Assembly: GCF_017876165.1 (NCBI RefSeq)
Contig: NZ_JAGINQ010000027.1
Location: forward strand, 1 to 64,000
Source: Azospirillum soli
Lineage (GTDB): Bacteria; Pseudomonadota; Alphaproteobacteria; Azospirillales; Azospirillaceae
Direction: 5' to 3'
Length of the DNA: 64,000 nucleotides
Positions within the stretch are counted from its first letter, which is position 1. Every line of letters begins with the position of its first letter. The notes below the pieces were generated by a model. That model had not been told where the DNA came from and searched no databases. It was given only the letters and a program-made list of their open reading frames with translations. A program made the translations under genes and the position numbers. Shown piece by piece: positions 1 through 7,671 of the stretch.

Positions 1-212
1 ACCTGAATAATATCGTTGAACAGGATCATCGACGCATCAAGCGGCTGGTCCGGCCGGGGCTCGGGTTCAAGAGCTTCCACACGGCGCGCCGGACGGTCGC
101 CGGCTACGAGATCCTGGCGATGGTGCGCAAGGGGCAGGTCACGGCCATTCCCGCCAACGACATGCCCACCCAGGCGACCTTCATCGCCAGCCTGTTCGGG
201 ACGGCCACCTGA
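1..212 (+). pseudogene. IS6-family transposase, C-terminal fragment
   Basis: The reading frame is open from the left edge (first full codon at 3) to a TGA at 210-212 and gives about 69 residues. They begin LNNIVEQDHRRIKRLVRPGL and continue GFKSFHTARRTVAGYEILAM. This is the C-terminal end of the DDE domain of IS6/IS26-family transposases, including the catalytic glutamate in NxVEQDHR. The rest of the gene lies outside the window, so it cannot be told whether the copy is whole. It forms the left border of the curli locus. Confidence 0.85.
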
Positions 213-251
213 AGACGCTGCCTCCGCGGCTCTCCGCGCCCGCCATCAAAC

Positions 252-267
252 TTTGCAACGGAGCCCC
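252..267 (+). repeat. Right terminal inverted repeat of the IS6-family element
   Basis: TTTGCAACGGAGCCCC lies 40 bases after the transposase stop. IS6-family elements end in a short repeat whose inner half reads TTTGCAAC, so this is the probable right end. The left end is outside the window. Confidence 0.55.
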
Positions 268-761
268 TGGAAGAGCGACTTTGCCAGATCAAGGCCGATG
301 GTCGTAGCATGCATCTGGACGGTCTCCTTGATGAAGGACGTCAACACCCTTCATGTGGCACCACGATGCCGGAAACGGGGGGCGCCCATCCCATCAATGC
401 CGCTTCTCAAATTCGCCCCCCAACGCTCACGAATCGACCTTCCGCAGTAAATCCTTGCGCACCGCATCATTATAAATTTCTAATTTGCTGACTTTGCATT
501 AAAATTCCCTGAGGATACTTCTAAAACGGAGTTTCTGACTGCCACCTTGCTGCGGCTGACATTCATTTTCTTACCCCCATCGCGGTGTTTCAGCCATCGA
601 TTGGGTAAACCCACTTAAATCGTTCCGTTTCGGAAGTAATTTTAATACCGTACAAATCACAAACAATCCTTGCGGGCCACTTAAGGCCATCCCGCCCCAA
701 TAAGACCGCTGAACATCGGAAGCGGCACAGCCGATAACTTCTCTGATTACCGGAGGCTGTT
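268..761. other. Intergenic region upstream of the curli genes
   Basis: About 490 bases hold no convincing gene on either strand. The part from about 440 to 720 is clearly richer in A and T than the flanks, as expected for a promoter region. A strong ribosome binding site, GGAGG at 752-756, precedes the csgF start at 762. No promoter could be fixed with confidence and no csgE or csgD gene is present. Confidence 0.5.
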
Positions 762-1193
762 ATGTCGCATTGGAAAGCGATCACCATAGTATTATCTTTT
801 TCGTGCTTGACGCCACAAGTTAACGCCGGCGAACTCACCTATACGCCCACCAACCCATCGTTCGGCGGGAATCCTTTTTACAGCCAGCATTTGCTTGGCA
901 CGGCGAACGCCAACAACAAGTTCGAGAAACCGCGAACCGACTCCGGCCTGATGCGGACGCAGGACCCGGCCAAGGAGTTCGAGCGGGTCATCCAGAGCAG
1001 CCTGCTGAGCCGGATCACCAGCCAGATCGCTGACCAGATCTATGGCGAAAACGCCCGCGACTCTGGGCGGTTCGTCATCGGCAGCACCACCGTCGAGTTC
1101 AACAAAGCCGCCACCGGCACCACCTCGGTGCGGATCAGCGACGCCACGTCGGGTGGTCAGACGGTGATCGAAATCCCGACCCCCTCCTACTGA
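762..1193 (+). CDS. csgF: Curli assembly protein CsgF
   Basis: This 143-residue protein has a signal peptide ending about residue 22 (VNAG). The mature start, GELTYTPTNPSFGGNPFYSQ, matches the hallmark N-terminus of CsgF (FxNPxFGGNP). In curli systems CsgF is exported through the CsgG pore, plugs its outer vestibule and couples secretion to nucleation at the cell surface. The middle segment (FERVIQSSLLSRITSQIADQI) and the C-terminal TTVEF/TVIEI strands also fit the family, and the length matches E. coli CsgF (138 residues). The start is set by GGAGG six bases upstream. It is the first gene of the curli run and is followed 81 bases later by csgG. Confidence 0.93.
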   Translation: MSHWKAITIVLSFSCLTPQVNAGELTYTPTNPSFGGNPFYSQHLLGTANANNKFEKPRTDSGLMRTQDPAKEFERVIQSSLLSRITSQIADQIYGENARDSGRFVIGSTTVEFNKAATGTTSVRISDATSGGQTVIEIPTPSY

Positions 1194-1274
1194 CCTTACG
1201 GTTTTTGAAAAGGCTCGGCCGCCCGGTGGGCGGACACGCCCAAGGCAGATCCTGAACCAATTTGGATTTTTACA

Positions 1275-2339
1275 ATGCACATCAGAACCCTTCTGATGAT
1301 GGCCGTCTGCGGCCTCGCTGTGACCGGTTGCGCTTCGGCCCGCCCCGAGATGGCGTTCGCGGAACCCCCGCAGCTTGAAGCGAAGACGGACATGCTGGAC
1401 GATCTCCAGGCGCTGCCGCCACCGGTGCGGCAGTTGACCGTCGCGGTGTACAATTTTGAGGACCAGACCGGGCAAAACAAGCCCAACGACACCTTCTCCG
1501 AATACTCCCGTGCGGTGACGCAGGGCGGCTCGACCATTCTGGTCAACGCCCTGGAGCGGGCCGGTCGGAAGTCCTGGTTCAAGGTCGTGGAACGCAAGGG
1601 GCTTCCGGCCCTGCTGCAGGAGCGGCAGATCATCCGGGCCATGCGGGAAACCTACGGAGGCGCACAGAACCTCCCGCCCATGACCTACGCCGGCATCCTC
1701 TTGGAAGGCGGCATCGTCGGGTACGATTCCAACACCCTCACGGGCGGTTTTGGCGCTCGCTTCCTCGGGGTCGGGGCGGACACCCAGTACCGTCGGGACA
1801 CCGTGACGGTCTATCTCCGGGCTGTGTCGGTCCAGACCGGCGACGTGCTGAAGTCGGTCAGCACCACCAAGACCGTCTACTCCGTGCTGCTGCGCGGCGG
1901 GGCCTTCCGCTTTGTCGGATTCAACAAACTTCTGGAGATCGAGACCGGCCTGACCACCAACGAACCGGTCCAGCTGGCCGTCAAGCAGGCCATTGAAAAA
2001 GCGGTCTACAGCCTGGTCATCGAAGGAGCCATGGACGGCTATTGGCAGTTCCGCGGCCCCGAAGCCAAACCCTTTGTCGAGAAATATTTGCAGGAACGGG
2101 ACGGCGTTTTGGAACGCCAGACCCTCAAGGCCACCCCGGCAGATTTCAGGCCCGAGCAGGAACCCGTCATGGTGCCGCCGCCGGCCGGCCGGACCCCCAC
2201 GGGGACCAACGGGGAACGCAGCATGGTGCCGCCGGTGGCGTCGCCGCAGGCCCCGCCGAGCGGGCCGACCTACGTCCTGCCCCAGACGCCATACCGGAGC
2301 GATCTCCCGCCGGTCCCGCCTCTGCCGGGTCCCCGCTGA
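1275..2339 (+). CDS. csgG: Curli secretion channel lipoprotein CsgG
   Basis: This 354-residue lipoprotein has a signal peptide ending in the lipobox VTGC (Cys about residue 20). The core, roughly residues 55-270, shows CsgG family blocks: LTVAVYNFEDQTGQ, the WFKVVERKGL/LLQERQIIRA block and YAGILLEGGIVGYDSNTLTG. CsgG forms the nonameric outer-membrane pore through which curlins and CsgF leave the cell. E. coli CsgG is 277 residues. The extra length here is a C-terminal tail of about 70 residues rich in proline (VMVPPPAGRTP, SMVPPVASPQAPPSGP), probably disordered and periplasmic. The gene sits between csgF and the first curlin gene, and the order supports one operon. Confidence 0.95.
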   Translation: MHIRTLLMMAVCGLAVTGCASARPEMAFAEPPQLEAKTDMLDDLQALPPPVRQLTVAVYNFEDQTGQNKPNDTFSEYSRAVTQGGSTILVNALERAGRKSWFKVVERKGLPALLQERQIIRAMRETYGGAQNLPPMTYAGILLEGGIVGYDSNTLTGGFGARFLGVGADTQYRRDTVTVYLRAVSVQTGDVLKSVSTTKTVYSVLLRGGAFRFVGFNKLLEIETGLTTNEPVQLAVKQAIEKAVYSLVIEGAMDGYWQFRGPEAKPFVEKYLQERDGVLERQTLKATPADFRPEQEPVMVPPPAGRTPTGTNGERSMVPPVASPQAPPSGPTYVLPQTPYRSDLPPVPPLPGPR

Positions 2340-2360
2340 TTCGTTTGGCTCTTTGAAGCC
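2339..2360 (+). repeat. Direct repeat in the leader of curlin gene 1
   Basis: The 22 bases beginning ATTCGTTTGGCTC and ending TTTGAAGCC recur at 3779-3800 with one mismatch, in both cases just ahead of a curlin start codon. The repeat shows that the two curlin genes arose by tandem duplication that included their leaders. Confidence 0.85.
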
Positions 2361-2389
2361 GCCAAACAGAAACCTGAGGGAATCATACG

Positions 2390-3730
2390 ATGAGACACCG
2401 TCTCCTGTCGTCCGTTGCCGCCGTCGCCATCACTTTGGCGGCCGGCGTCGCCTCGGCCCAATCCATCAGCAACCAAGCCTACATCGATCAGGCCGGCACC
2501 AACAACACCAACGAGCAGCTGCAGGACGGCGGGTCCGGCAACCACACGAGCAACGTCCAGAACGGCTCGGACAACAGCGTCGAGACGACCCAGACCCGTG
2601 GGGCTCTGAATCAGGCTCGCACCTCCCAAACCGGGGTGTGGAACACCACCACGCAGTTCCAGAGCGAAGGCACGGCCAATCAGCTAACGGCGACGCAGAA
2701 CAGCACCGGGGCCGGCGGCAACTCCGTGCACCAGAATCAGTCGGCCGGCACCAACAACCGGGCCGGGGGCTCCCAGAACGGGGAGACCAACACCATCAGG
2801 CAGTTCCAGTCGGACAGCGCCGACGGTGTTATGGGGTTTTCTCAGAATGGAACCAGCAACCTCGCCGAGCAGCGCCAGGGCAGCGGCAGTCGACGGAATC
2901 AGATGCACGGCACCCAAGCGGGAACGGGCAACGCCAGCAGCCAGGGGCAGACCGGAGGCGTGGACTATTTCATGCAGGTCACCCAGGACGGCACCGCCAA
3001 CATCAACACGCAGTACCAGAGCAGCGGCGTGCTGAACGAGATGTACGGAACCCAGGTGGGAACCGGCAACGAGAGCTCGCAGGAGCAATACCAGGGGTTC
3101 TACAACCGGGCTTGGGCGATCCAGGCCGGCGATGAGAATAGCATCAGGCAATCGCAGATTTTTGGCGGTACCAACCGGATGGTGGCTTCCCAGACGGGCG
3201 TGGACCACAACTCGGACCAGCGGCAGCAGACATACAACAGCTACGCCTACGTCGAGCAGTCGGGCAGCGACAACACCGCGTTTCAATCGCAGATCGGCTA
3301 TGGGGGGATGACCGCTCAGATCCACCAGAGCGGCGGGATCCGCAACAACGCCACGCAGACCCAGACGGGCAGCGGCCACACCGTCGTGGCCCGGCAGATC
3401 GGCAGCCTGAACACCGCGACGCAGACGCAGACCAACCCCGGCGGCGGGGCGGCGGGGAACACCGCGTCGCTCCTCCAGGAGGGCAGCGGCAACACCATGG
3501 TCCAATACCAGGACGGGACGGAGAACATCGCCTCGGCCCACCAGAACGACGGCTCCTCCGCTCTGACCCTCAACGTCGGCCGGCAGGAGCAGGAAGGCCG
3601 CCTTAATTCCGCATCGCTGACCCAAACCGGCACCAACCTCTACTCGACCCAGTTCCAGGATGGCGTCAGCAACGCCATGGGGGCCGTCCAGACCGGGGCC
3701 GGTCACCGCAGCATTCAGACCCAGCGATAA
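2390..3730 (+). CDS. csgA: Curlin-repeat amyloid subunit 1 (CsgA-type)
   Basis: This 446-residue secreted protein has a signal peptide (VAAVAITLAAGVASAQS) and then about 20 imperfect curlin repeats of 20-24 residues built on QxGxxNxxxQxQ (for example GTNNTNEQLQDGGSGNHTSN and SGSDNTAFQSQIG). These repeats stack as a beta-solenoid in curli fibres. E. coli CsgA has five repeats in 151 residues, so this subunit is about three times longer. The mature C-terminus is GHRSIQTQR. A GAGGG motif about 11 bases upstream serves the ATG. The next gene is a close paralogue with near-identical ends. Confidence 0.9.
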   Translation: MRHRLLSSVAAVAITLAAGVASAQSISNQAYIDQAGTNNTNEQLQDGGSGNHTSNVQNGSDNSVETTQTRGALNQARTSQTGVWNTTTQFQSEGTANQLTATQNSTGAGGNSVHQNQSAGTNNRAGGSQNGETNTIRQFQSDSADGVMGFSQNGTSNLAEQRQGSGSRRNQMHGTQAGTGNASSQGQTGGVDYFMQVTQDGTANINTQYQSSGVLNEMYGTQVGTGNESSQEQYQGFYNRAWAIQAGDENSIRQSQIFGGTNRMVASQTGVDHNSDQRQQTYNSYAYVEQSGSDNTAFQSQIGYGGMTAQIHQSGGIRNNATQTQTGSGHTVVARQIGSLNTATQTQTNPGGGAAGNTASLLQEGSGNTMVQYQDGTENIASAHQNDGSSALTLNVGRQEQEGRLNSASLTQTGTNLYSTQFQDGVSNAMGAVQTGAGHRSIQTQR

Positions 3731-3737
3731 ACGGGCC

Positions 3738-3762
3738 GGGCGGTGAAGTGGCTTCACCGCCC
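3738..3762 (+). terminator. Hairpin between curlin genes 1 and 2
   Basis: A perfect 11-bp stem (GGGCGGTGAAG / CTTCACCGCCC) with a 3-base loop lies eight bases after the curlin 1 stop. No T-run follows, so it is more likely an mRNA-stabilising or processing hairpin, or a Rho-dependent pause, than a full terminator. Confidence 0.6.
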
Positions 3763-3778
3763 CAATCCAACCGCCTGC

Positions 3779-3800
3779 ATTCGTTAGGCTCTTTGAAGCC
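3779..3800 (+). repeat. Direct repeat in the leader of curlin gene 2
   Basis: This is the second copy of the 22-base leader repeat (ATTCGTTAGGCTC...TTTGAAGCC), 21 of 22 identical to 2339-2360. The start codon lies 28 bases further on. Confidence 0.85.
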
Positions 3801-3827
3801 ATCGCAAAAACAATCAGGGATCACATC

Positions 3828-5003
3828 ATGAAGAACGTTCTGCTTTCGACCGTTGCCGCCGTTGCCATCACCCTGGCGGCCGGGGCCGCCTCGGCCCAGT
3901 CCATGGGCAACGCCGCCTACGTCGATCAGGCCGGCCTCAACAACACCAACGAGCAGCTGCAGGACAGCGGGTCCGGCAACTACACGAGCAACGTCCAGAA
4001 CGGCTCGACCAACAGCGTCGAGACGACCCAGACCGGCGGCGATCGCAATCAGGCCCGCAGCACCCAACTGAACCAAGGGAACACCGCCACCCAGACCCAG
4101 ACGGGCGGTGTCACCAACGAACTCTCCTCGGTGCAGGACGGCACGGCCACTGGCAACGCCGTGACTCAGACGCAGACCGACGGCACCTTCAACCGGGCCT
4201 GGGCGTCCCAGGTCGGTGCCGGCAATACCATCTCGCAGACGCAAGAAATCGGCGAGCAGAACCGTATGGACACCCGCCAGAACGGGGTCAACAACCTCTC
4301 GACCCAGACGCAGTTCGGCACTCGGGCGGGATATGCCTACATCGAGCAGACCGGGACCGCCAACAACGGCTGGCAGGGCCAAACCGGCGGGGCGAATCTC
4401 GACGCCCGCATCTATCAGAACGGCCTCAGCAACCTTAGCAATCAGGCGCAGCTCAATGGCGATAACGCCCGGATGGAAGCCCGCCAGGTTGGCACCGGCA
4501 ACAATTCGGCGCAGCTGCAGTCGTCGGCCTACAACAGCTACGCGTACGTCGAGCAATCAGGCTCCAGCAACCTGTCTGGACAGTTCCAGTCGGGGACCGG
4601 CCTGGACGCCCGCATCCACCAGAGCGGCACGTCCAATACCGCATCCCAGCACCAGAACGGCGTGGATGATGTCGCCTTGATCCAGCAGCTCGGCGGCAGC
4701 CTGAATTCCGCGACCCAGACGCAGTTCGGCGTGCTCAACAACGCGTCGATCTACCAGAACGGCAGCAACAACTCGATGAGGCAGGAACAGACCGGCACCG
4801 GCAACACCGCGTCGGCCCAGCAGTGGGACGGCAACACCACCGGGAATTTGGGCGTCCAGACACAGACCGGCAACACCAACGTCGCGTCGCTGTATCAGAA
4901 CGGCAACGACAACCAGTCGCACCAGTACCAGACCGGCGACAACAACACCATGGGAGCCATCCAGAACGGGCAGGGTCATCGCAGCACCCAGACCCAGCGG
5001 TGA
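3828..5003 (+). CDS. Curlin-repeat amyloid subunit 2 (CsgA-type paralogue)
   Basis: This 391-residue secreted protein has the signal peptide VAAVAITLAAGAASAQS and about 17 curlin repeats (for example GTGNTASAQQWDGNTTGNLG and GQGHRSTQTQR at the end). The first 65 and last 25 residues are nearly the same as in the preceding gene, while the middle repeats differ in number and order. This fits tandem duplication followed by repeat turnover. It is expected to co-polymerise with subunit 1 after export through CsgG. AGGGA upstream of the ATG is the likely ribosome binding site. Confidence 0.9.
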   Translation: MKNVLLSTVAAVAITLAAGAASAQSMGNAAYVDQAGLNNTNEQLQDSGSGNYTSNVQNGSTNSVETTQTGGDRNQARSTQLNQGNTATQTQTGGVTNELSSVQDGTATGNAVTQTQTDGTFNRAWASQVGAGNTISQTQEIGEQNRMDTRQNGVNNLSTQTQFGTRAGYAYIEQTGTANNGWQGQTGGANLDARIYQNGLSNLSNQAQLNGDNARMEARQVGTGNNSAQLQSSAYNSYAYVEQSGSSNLSGQFQSGTGLDARIHQSGTSNTASQHQNGVDDVALIQQLGGSLNSATQTQFGVLNNASIYQNGSNNSMRQEQTGTGNTASAQQWDGNTTGNLGVQTQTGNTNVASLYQNGNDNQSHQYQTGDNNTMGAIQNGQGHRSTQTQR

Positions 5004-5022
5004 CCAGGTCCGCGCAAAAAAC

Positions 5023-5058
5023 GGCGGCGGGGCTGAGCCCCACCGCCTTCTTGTTCTT
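5023..5058 (+). terminator. Intrinsic terminator or attenuator between curlin 2 and the nucleator gene
   Basis: GGCGG-c-GGGGC, loop TGA, GCCCC-a-CCGCC (5023-5047) is followed by TTCTTGTTCTT. It lies 20 bases after the curlin 2 stop and 24 bases before the next start, so only a fraction of transcripts should reach the csgB-like gene. Confidence 0.75.
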
Positions 5059-5070
5059 GGGAGAATTGCC

Positions 5071-5679
5071 ATGCGGACACTCGCCGTCGTCCTGACCCTG
5101 GCCACCACCCCCGCAGGGGCCGGCAACCTCGCCTACATCGACCAAGCCGGGATCGGGCATTGGGCCAGGCAGACCCAGACCGGGGTCAACGAAGCCACCA
5201 TCCTGCAAGCCGGCAGCGGACACTGGGCCGAGCAGAACCAGTCGGGATCGAATGTCGGTTTGATCGACCAGACCGGCCACCGCCAGCTGGCTGCCATGGA
5301 CCAGACCGGCACGAACGCCGCCCGCATCGCCCAGGCGGGCTCGGGCAATCGGGCCGCCCTGATGCAGGACGGGGCGGCGAATCAGGCGACTGTCAGCCAG
5401 TCCGGAACCAACAACAAATCTGTGGTGACCCAGAGCGGCAGCGGGAACGTCTCGTCCACCACCCAGCGGGGGGTGAACAATACCTCGGAGCACATACAGG
5501 ACGGCGACCGCAACGAGGTCACCACGATCCAAGAAGGCCGCAGCACCCTGTCGATCACCCAATCCGGCACAAACAACACCTTTGACAGTCGGCTCTACGA
5601 CGGATCGCAAGGGTTCCGCATCCAGCAGAGTGGCAACGGCATGGACCTCCGGGTGACTCAAACGCCCGCCCAGAGATAA
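5071..5679 (+). CDS. csgB: Minor curlin / nucleator, CsgB-like
   Basis: This 202-residue secreted protein has a short signal peptide (MRTLAVVLTLATTPAGA) and about eight curlin repeats. NLAYIDQAG near the mature start and the C-terminal RVTQ...R match two conserved spots of E. coli CsgB (NLAYIDQAG; AIRVTQR), which argues for the nucleator rather than a third major subunit. CsgB anchors at the surface and templates CsgA polymerisation. E. coli CsgB has 151 residues. GGGAGA before the ATG is a good ribosome binding site. The hairpin upstream predicts lower expression than the two major curlins. Confidence 0.82.
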   Translation: MRTLAVVLTLATTPAGAGNLAYIDQAGIGHWARQTQTGVNEATILQAGSGHWAEQNQSGSNVGLIDQTGHRQLAAMDQTGTNAARIAQAGSGNRAALMQDGAANQATVSQSGTNNKSVVTQSGSGNVSSTTQRGVNNTSEHIQDGDRNEVTTIQEGRSTLSITQSGTNNTFDSRLYDGSQGFRIQQSGNGMDLRVTQTPAQR

Positions 5680-6036
5680 CTATCGTTGAGAAATGGCGCC
5701 GTGTTGCATGGATGGGCTCTGTCACGGCAACGGCGCCCGAGGCGCAGAGAACCTGCAGTCCCCCGACGGGATCACGCCGCAGCGGTGGCGGCCTGTCAGT
5801 CAGCCATGGCCTGTGTCAAACGACATCCCGGCAGCTCACGGTGAACCGCAGAGACAGCCAGATCGCATGCTGGATGATCGCGGGCGGAAATTGGTGGCGG
5901 GCATACGAGAGGGGAGACATCCCGCGAGGATACCGTCATGACCGGTGGGCCGCCACCTTTGCCGTGACAATGCCACCCTACCCGTTGCCGGTCGGGAATG
6001 GGGAGGGGGATCGTTGCCGTATGATCTCGCCGGCGC
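5680..6036. other. Gene-free stretch with an IS5-type end relic
   Basis: About 360 bases between the curli locus and hicA hold no convincing gene. The segment 5700-5717 (CGTGTTGCATGGATGGGC) matches the terminal repeat of the IS5-family element found at 7617 and 30044, with one mismatch to the right end of the 30044 copy. It is probably a solo end left by a deletion. GGCGCC motifs at about 5695 and 5735 form a weak inverted repeat around it. Confidence 0.45.
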
Positions 6037-6042
6037 TATATT
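6014..6042 (+). promoter_or_regulatory. Predicted promoter of hicAB
   Basis: TTGCCG (6014-6019), a 17-base spacer and TATATT (6037-6042) fit a sigma-70 promoter, in the only AT-rich pocket ahead of hicA. The transcript would start about 6049. TGATAGCATTATTGATA (6044-6060), just downstream, contains a direct TGATA repeat that could be a HicB operator. Confidence 0.5.
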
Positions 6043-6074
6043 ATGATAGCATTATTGATACTACGGCAGAGCGC

Positions 6075-6350
6075 ATGGCGAAGGTCGAGGACATTCTGCG
6101 ACGGATGCGGACCGTGCCGCACGATGTGCCATTCGCAGTCGTTGCAAAGGTTTGCGAACACTACTTCGGCACGCCGCGCCAACGTGGAACAAGTCACGCT
6201 GTGTACCGCACCCCTTGGCCTGGAGATCCTCGTGTCAACATCCAGCAGGGCAAGAACGGCAAGGCCAAGGGCTATAAGGTGAAGCAGGTCGTGCAGGCCA
6301 TTGAGCGGCTGCTGGTCCAGGAGCGACAGGAGGACAATGATGCCGAATAG
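6075..6350 (+). CDS. hicA: HicA-family mRNA interferase toxin
   Basis: This 91-residue protein begins MAKVEDILRRMRTVPHDVPF. HicA toxins have a double-stranded RNA-binding-like fold and cut translated mRNA. The family pattern is a short helix, then a G-x-S-H motif with the active-site histidine. Here RQRGTSHAVYRTPW supplies it, followed by the basic strand segment and a C-terminal helix (VKQVVQAIERLL). The frame is open further upstream, but only this ATG follows the predicted promoter and gives the family length. The gene overlaps the antitoxin by 11 bases, so the two are translationally coupled. Confidence 0.82.
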   Translation: MAKVEDILRRMRTVPHDVPFAVVAKVCEHYFGTPRQRGTSHAVYRTPWPGDPRVNIQQGKNGKAKGYKVKQVVQAIERLLVQERQEDNDAE

Positions 6351-6669
6351 CCATTACACGTACCGTGTCACGTGGTCACCGGAAGACCAGGAACACGTCG
6401 CTACCTGCGCGGAGTTTCCCAGCCTCTCCTGGCTCGACGAGGACGAGATCGAGGCGCTGCGTGGCATCCGCACGCTCGTGGCAGAGACGATCGAAGATAT
6501 GCGTGCGAACGGGGAGACCGTCCCCGAGCCGCTGGCCGACCGTGAGTATTCGGGAAAAATTCTGCTCCGCACCACGCCCGACGTGCATCGCCGTTTGGCA
6601 ATCGAGGCGGCCGAGGCGAGGGTGAGCCTTAACCGCTATATGAACGCCAAACTATCGCTGAACAGTTAG
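6340..6669 (+). CDS. hicB: HicB-family antitoxin
   Basis: This 109-residue protein begins MPNSHYTYRVTWSPEDQEHV. The N-terminal half is the partial RNase H-like HicB domain that binds HicA. The C-terminal half (LLRTTPDVHRRLAIEAAEAR, VSLNRYMNAKL) is a ribbon-helix-helix DNA-binding segment that should repress the hicAB promoter. AGGAGG at 6328-6333 lies inside hicA, six bases before this ATG and only three before the ATG at 6337, so 6340 is preferred. A strong terminator follows at once. Confidence 0.85.
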   Translation: MPNSHYTYRVTWSPEDQEHVATCAEFPSLSWLDEDEIEALRGIRTLVAETIEDMRANGETVPEPLADREYSGKILLRTTPDVHRRLAIEAAEARVSLNRYMNAKLSLNS

Positions 6670-6714
6670 ACCGAATTCCGGTTCCTTCTGAACCGGAATT
6701 CGGTCTTTGCCTTT
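6669..6714 (+). terminator. Terminator of hicAB
   Basis: A perfect 16-bp inverted repeat (6669-6684 and 6690-6705, each arm holding GAATTC) has a 5-base loop CTTCT and is followed by TTTGCCTTT. It begins within the hicB stop codon. Confidence 0.88.
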
Positions 6715-6722
6715 GATTTGAC

Positions 6723-6768
6723 GAGCAGATTTACGCACCCGACCTTTTGGGTCGGGCGCGATCTGCTC
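6723..6768. repeat. Long palindromic hairpin beside the IS630 end
   Basis: GAGCAGAT (6723-6730) pairs with ATCTGCTC (6761-6768), and inside it CCCGACC (6738-6744) pairs with GGTCGGG (6750-6756). The whole 46-base segment could fold as one stem-loop. It lies between the hicAB terminator and the IS630 end. Confidence 0.55.
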
Positions 6769-6769
6769 T

Positions 6770-7616
6770 AGAGCGGATTCCGATCATTCTGGTTCGTGAC
6801 CAGCGGCGGTGAAGAAGGCTCGACTATCGCTTGGCGTCACGTTGTCGATGGCGTCGCGGATAGCGTCCCATAGTTCCGGGAGGGTCCGGGCGGCGGCTTT
6901 CCTGAGGTGCGCCTTGATCTTGGAGAAGGTCATCTCGATGGGAGTGAAGTCGGGACTGTCGGGCGGCAGGAGCTTTAGCGTGGCGCCCGTCCGCTCGATT
7001 GCCGCTCGCACGGCGGGAAGCTTATGGGCGGGCAAGTTGTCCATCACGACGACGTCCCCGTGGCTCAGCGTCGGTCCCAGAACGCGTTCGACGTAAGCAA
7101 GAAAGGCCGCACCTCCCATGGCGCCGTCGCGCGGCATCGGGGCGGTGACGCCGGACAACCGGAGAGCGCCTACGACGGTCGTCGTCGTCCAGTGCCCATG
7201 GGGAACCGCAGCGCGGCAGCGTTCCCCGCGGCGCGCGAGGCCGTGCATCCGGGCCATCTTGGTGGAGGTTCCGCATTCATCGATGAACACCAACCGCTCT
7301 GGGTCCAGGTCTGGCTGGGCGTCGAACCAGGCTTGACGGCTGGCCGCTATGTCGGCGCGATCGTGTTCGGCAGCGTGCGCCGTCTTTTTTTCCGCGTCAC
7401 ACCGTGACGCTGGAAGAACCGGCACACGATGCTGGGCAGCGGCCGATACCCCACCGCCTCGTCCAGACCCTCGGCCACCTCCGCCAAGGTCAGGTCCGGC
7501 TTCTCTTCGACCCAGCCCAGAATGAGGTCCCGGTGTTCATCGATCCGATGTGAGCGGACGTTACCGCCACGCTTGTCCGGGGTCAGGTCTCCGCGTGTCC
7601 GCGTGTCCGCGCACGG
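6770..7616 (-). mobile_element. IS630-family insertion sequence, truncated
   Basis: The right end as read on the minus strand lies near AGAGCGGATTCCGATCATTC (6770-6789), next to the transposase stop. The other end is missing because the IS5-family element at 7617-8819 interrupts the transposase N-terminus. Confidence 0.7.
6784..7616 (-). pseudogene. IS630-family transposase, two frames, N-terminus lost
   Basis: The upstream frame reads GDLTPDKRGGNVRSHRIDEH then LILGWVEEKPDLTLAEVAEG, the helix-turn-helix part. The downstream frame (about 6784-7400) holds the DDE domain: LVFIDECGTSTKMARMHGLA, VVMDNLPAHK and PDFTPIEMTFSKIK. The frames meet at a run of seven A then G (T7 at 7385-7391 on the plus strand). 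A -1 slip there joins them as TRKKKTAHAAEHD. IS630-family members often need such a shift, so this junction may be natural. The missing N-terminus, cut at the IS5-family left end (7617), makes the gene non-functional. Confidence 0.82.
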
Positions 7617-7671
7617 CAGCGTGTTGCAGGGAGGTTCGACAGGTCGAGGAGATCCCTTTCCCAGTCGCCGC

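Noticed and set aside
2684..3802. A 372-codon minus-strand frame
   Set aside because: It is antisense to the first curlin gene and only mirrors its repeats.
5712..6074. An N-terminal extension of HicA
   Set aside because: The frame is open, but the extension precedes the predicted promoter and does not resemble the HicA family.
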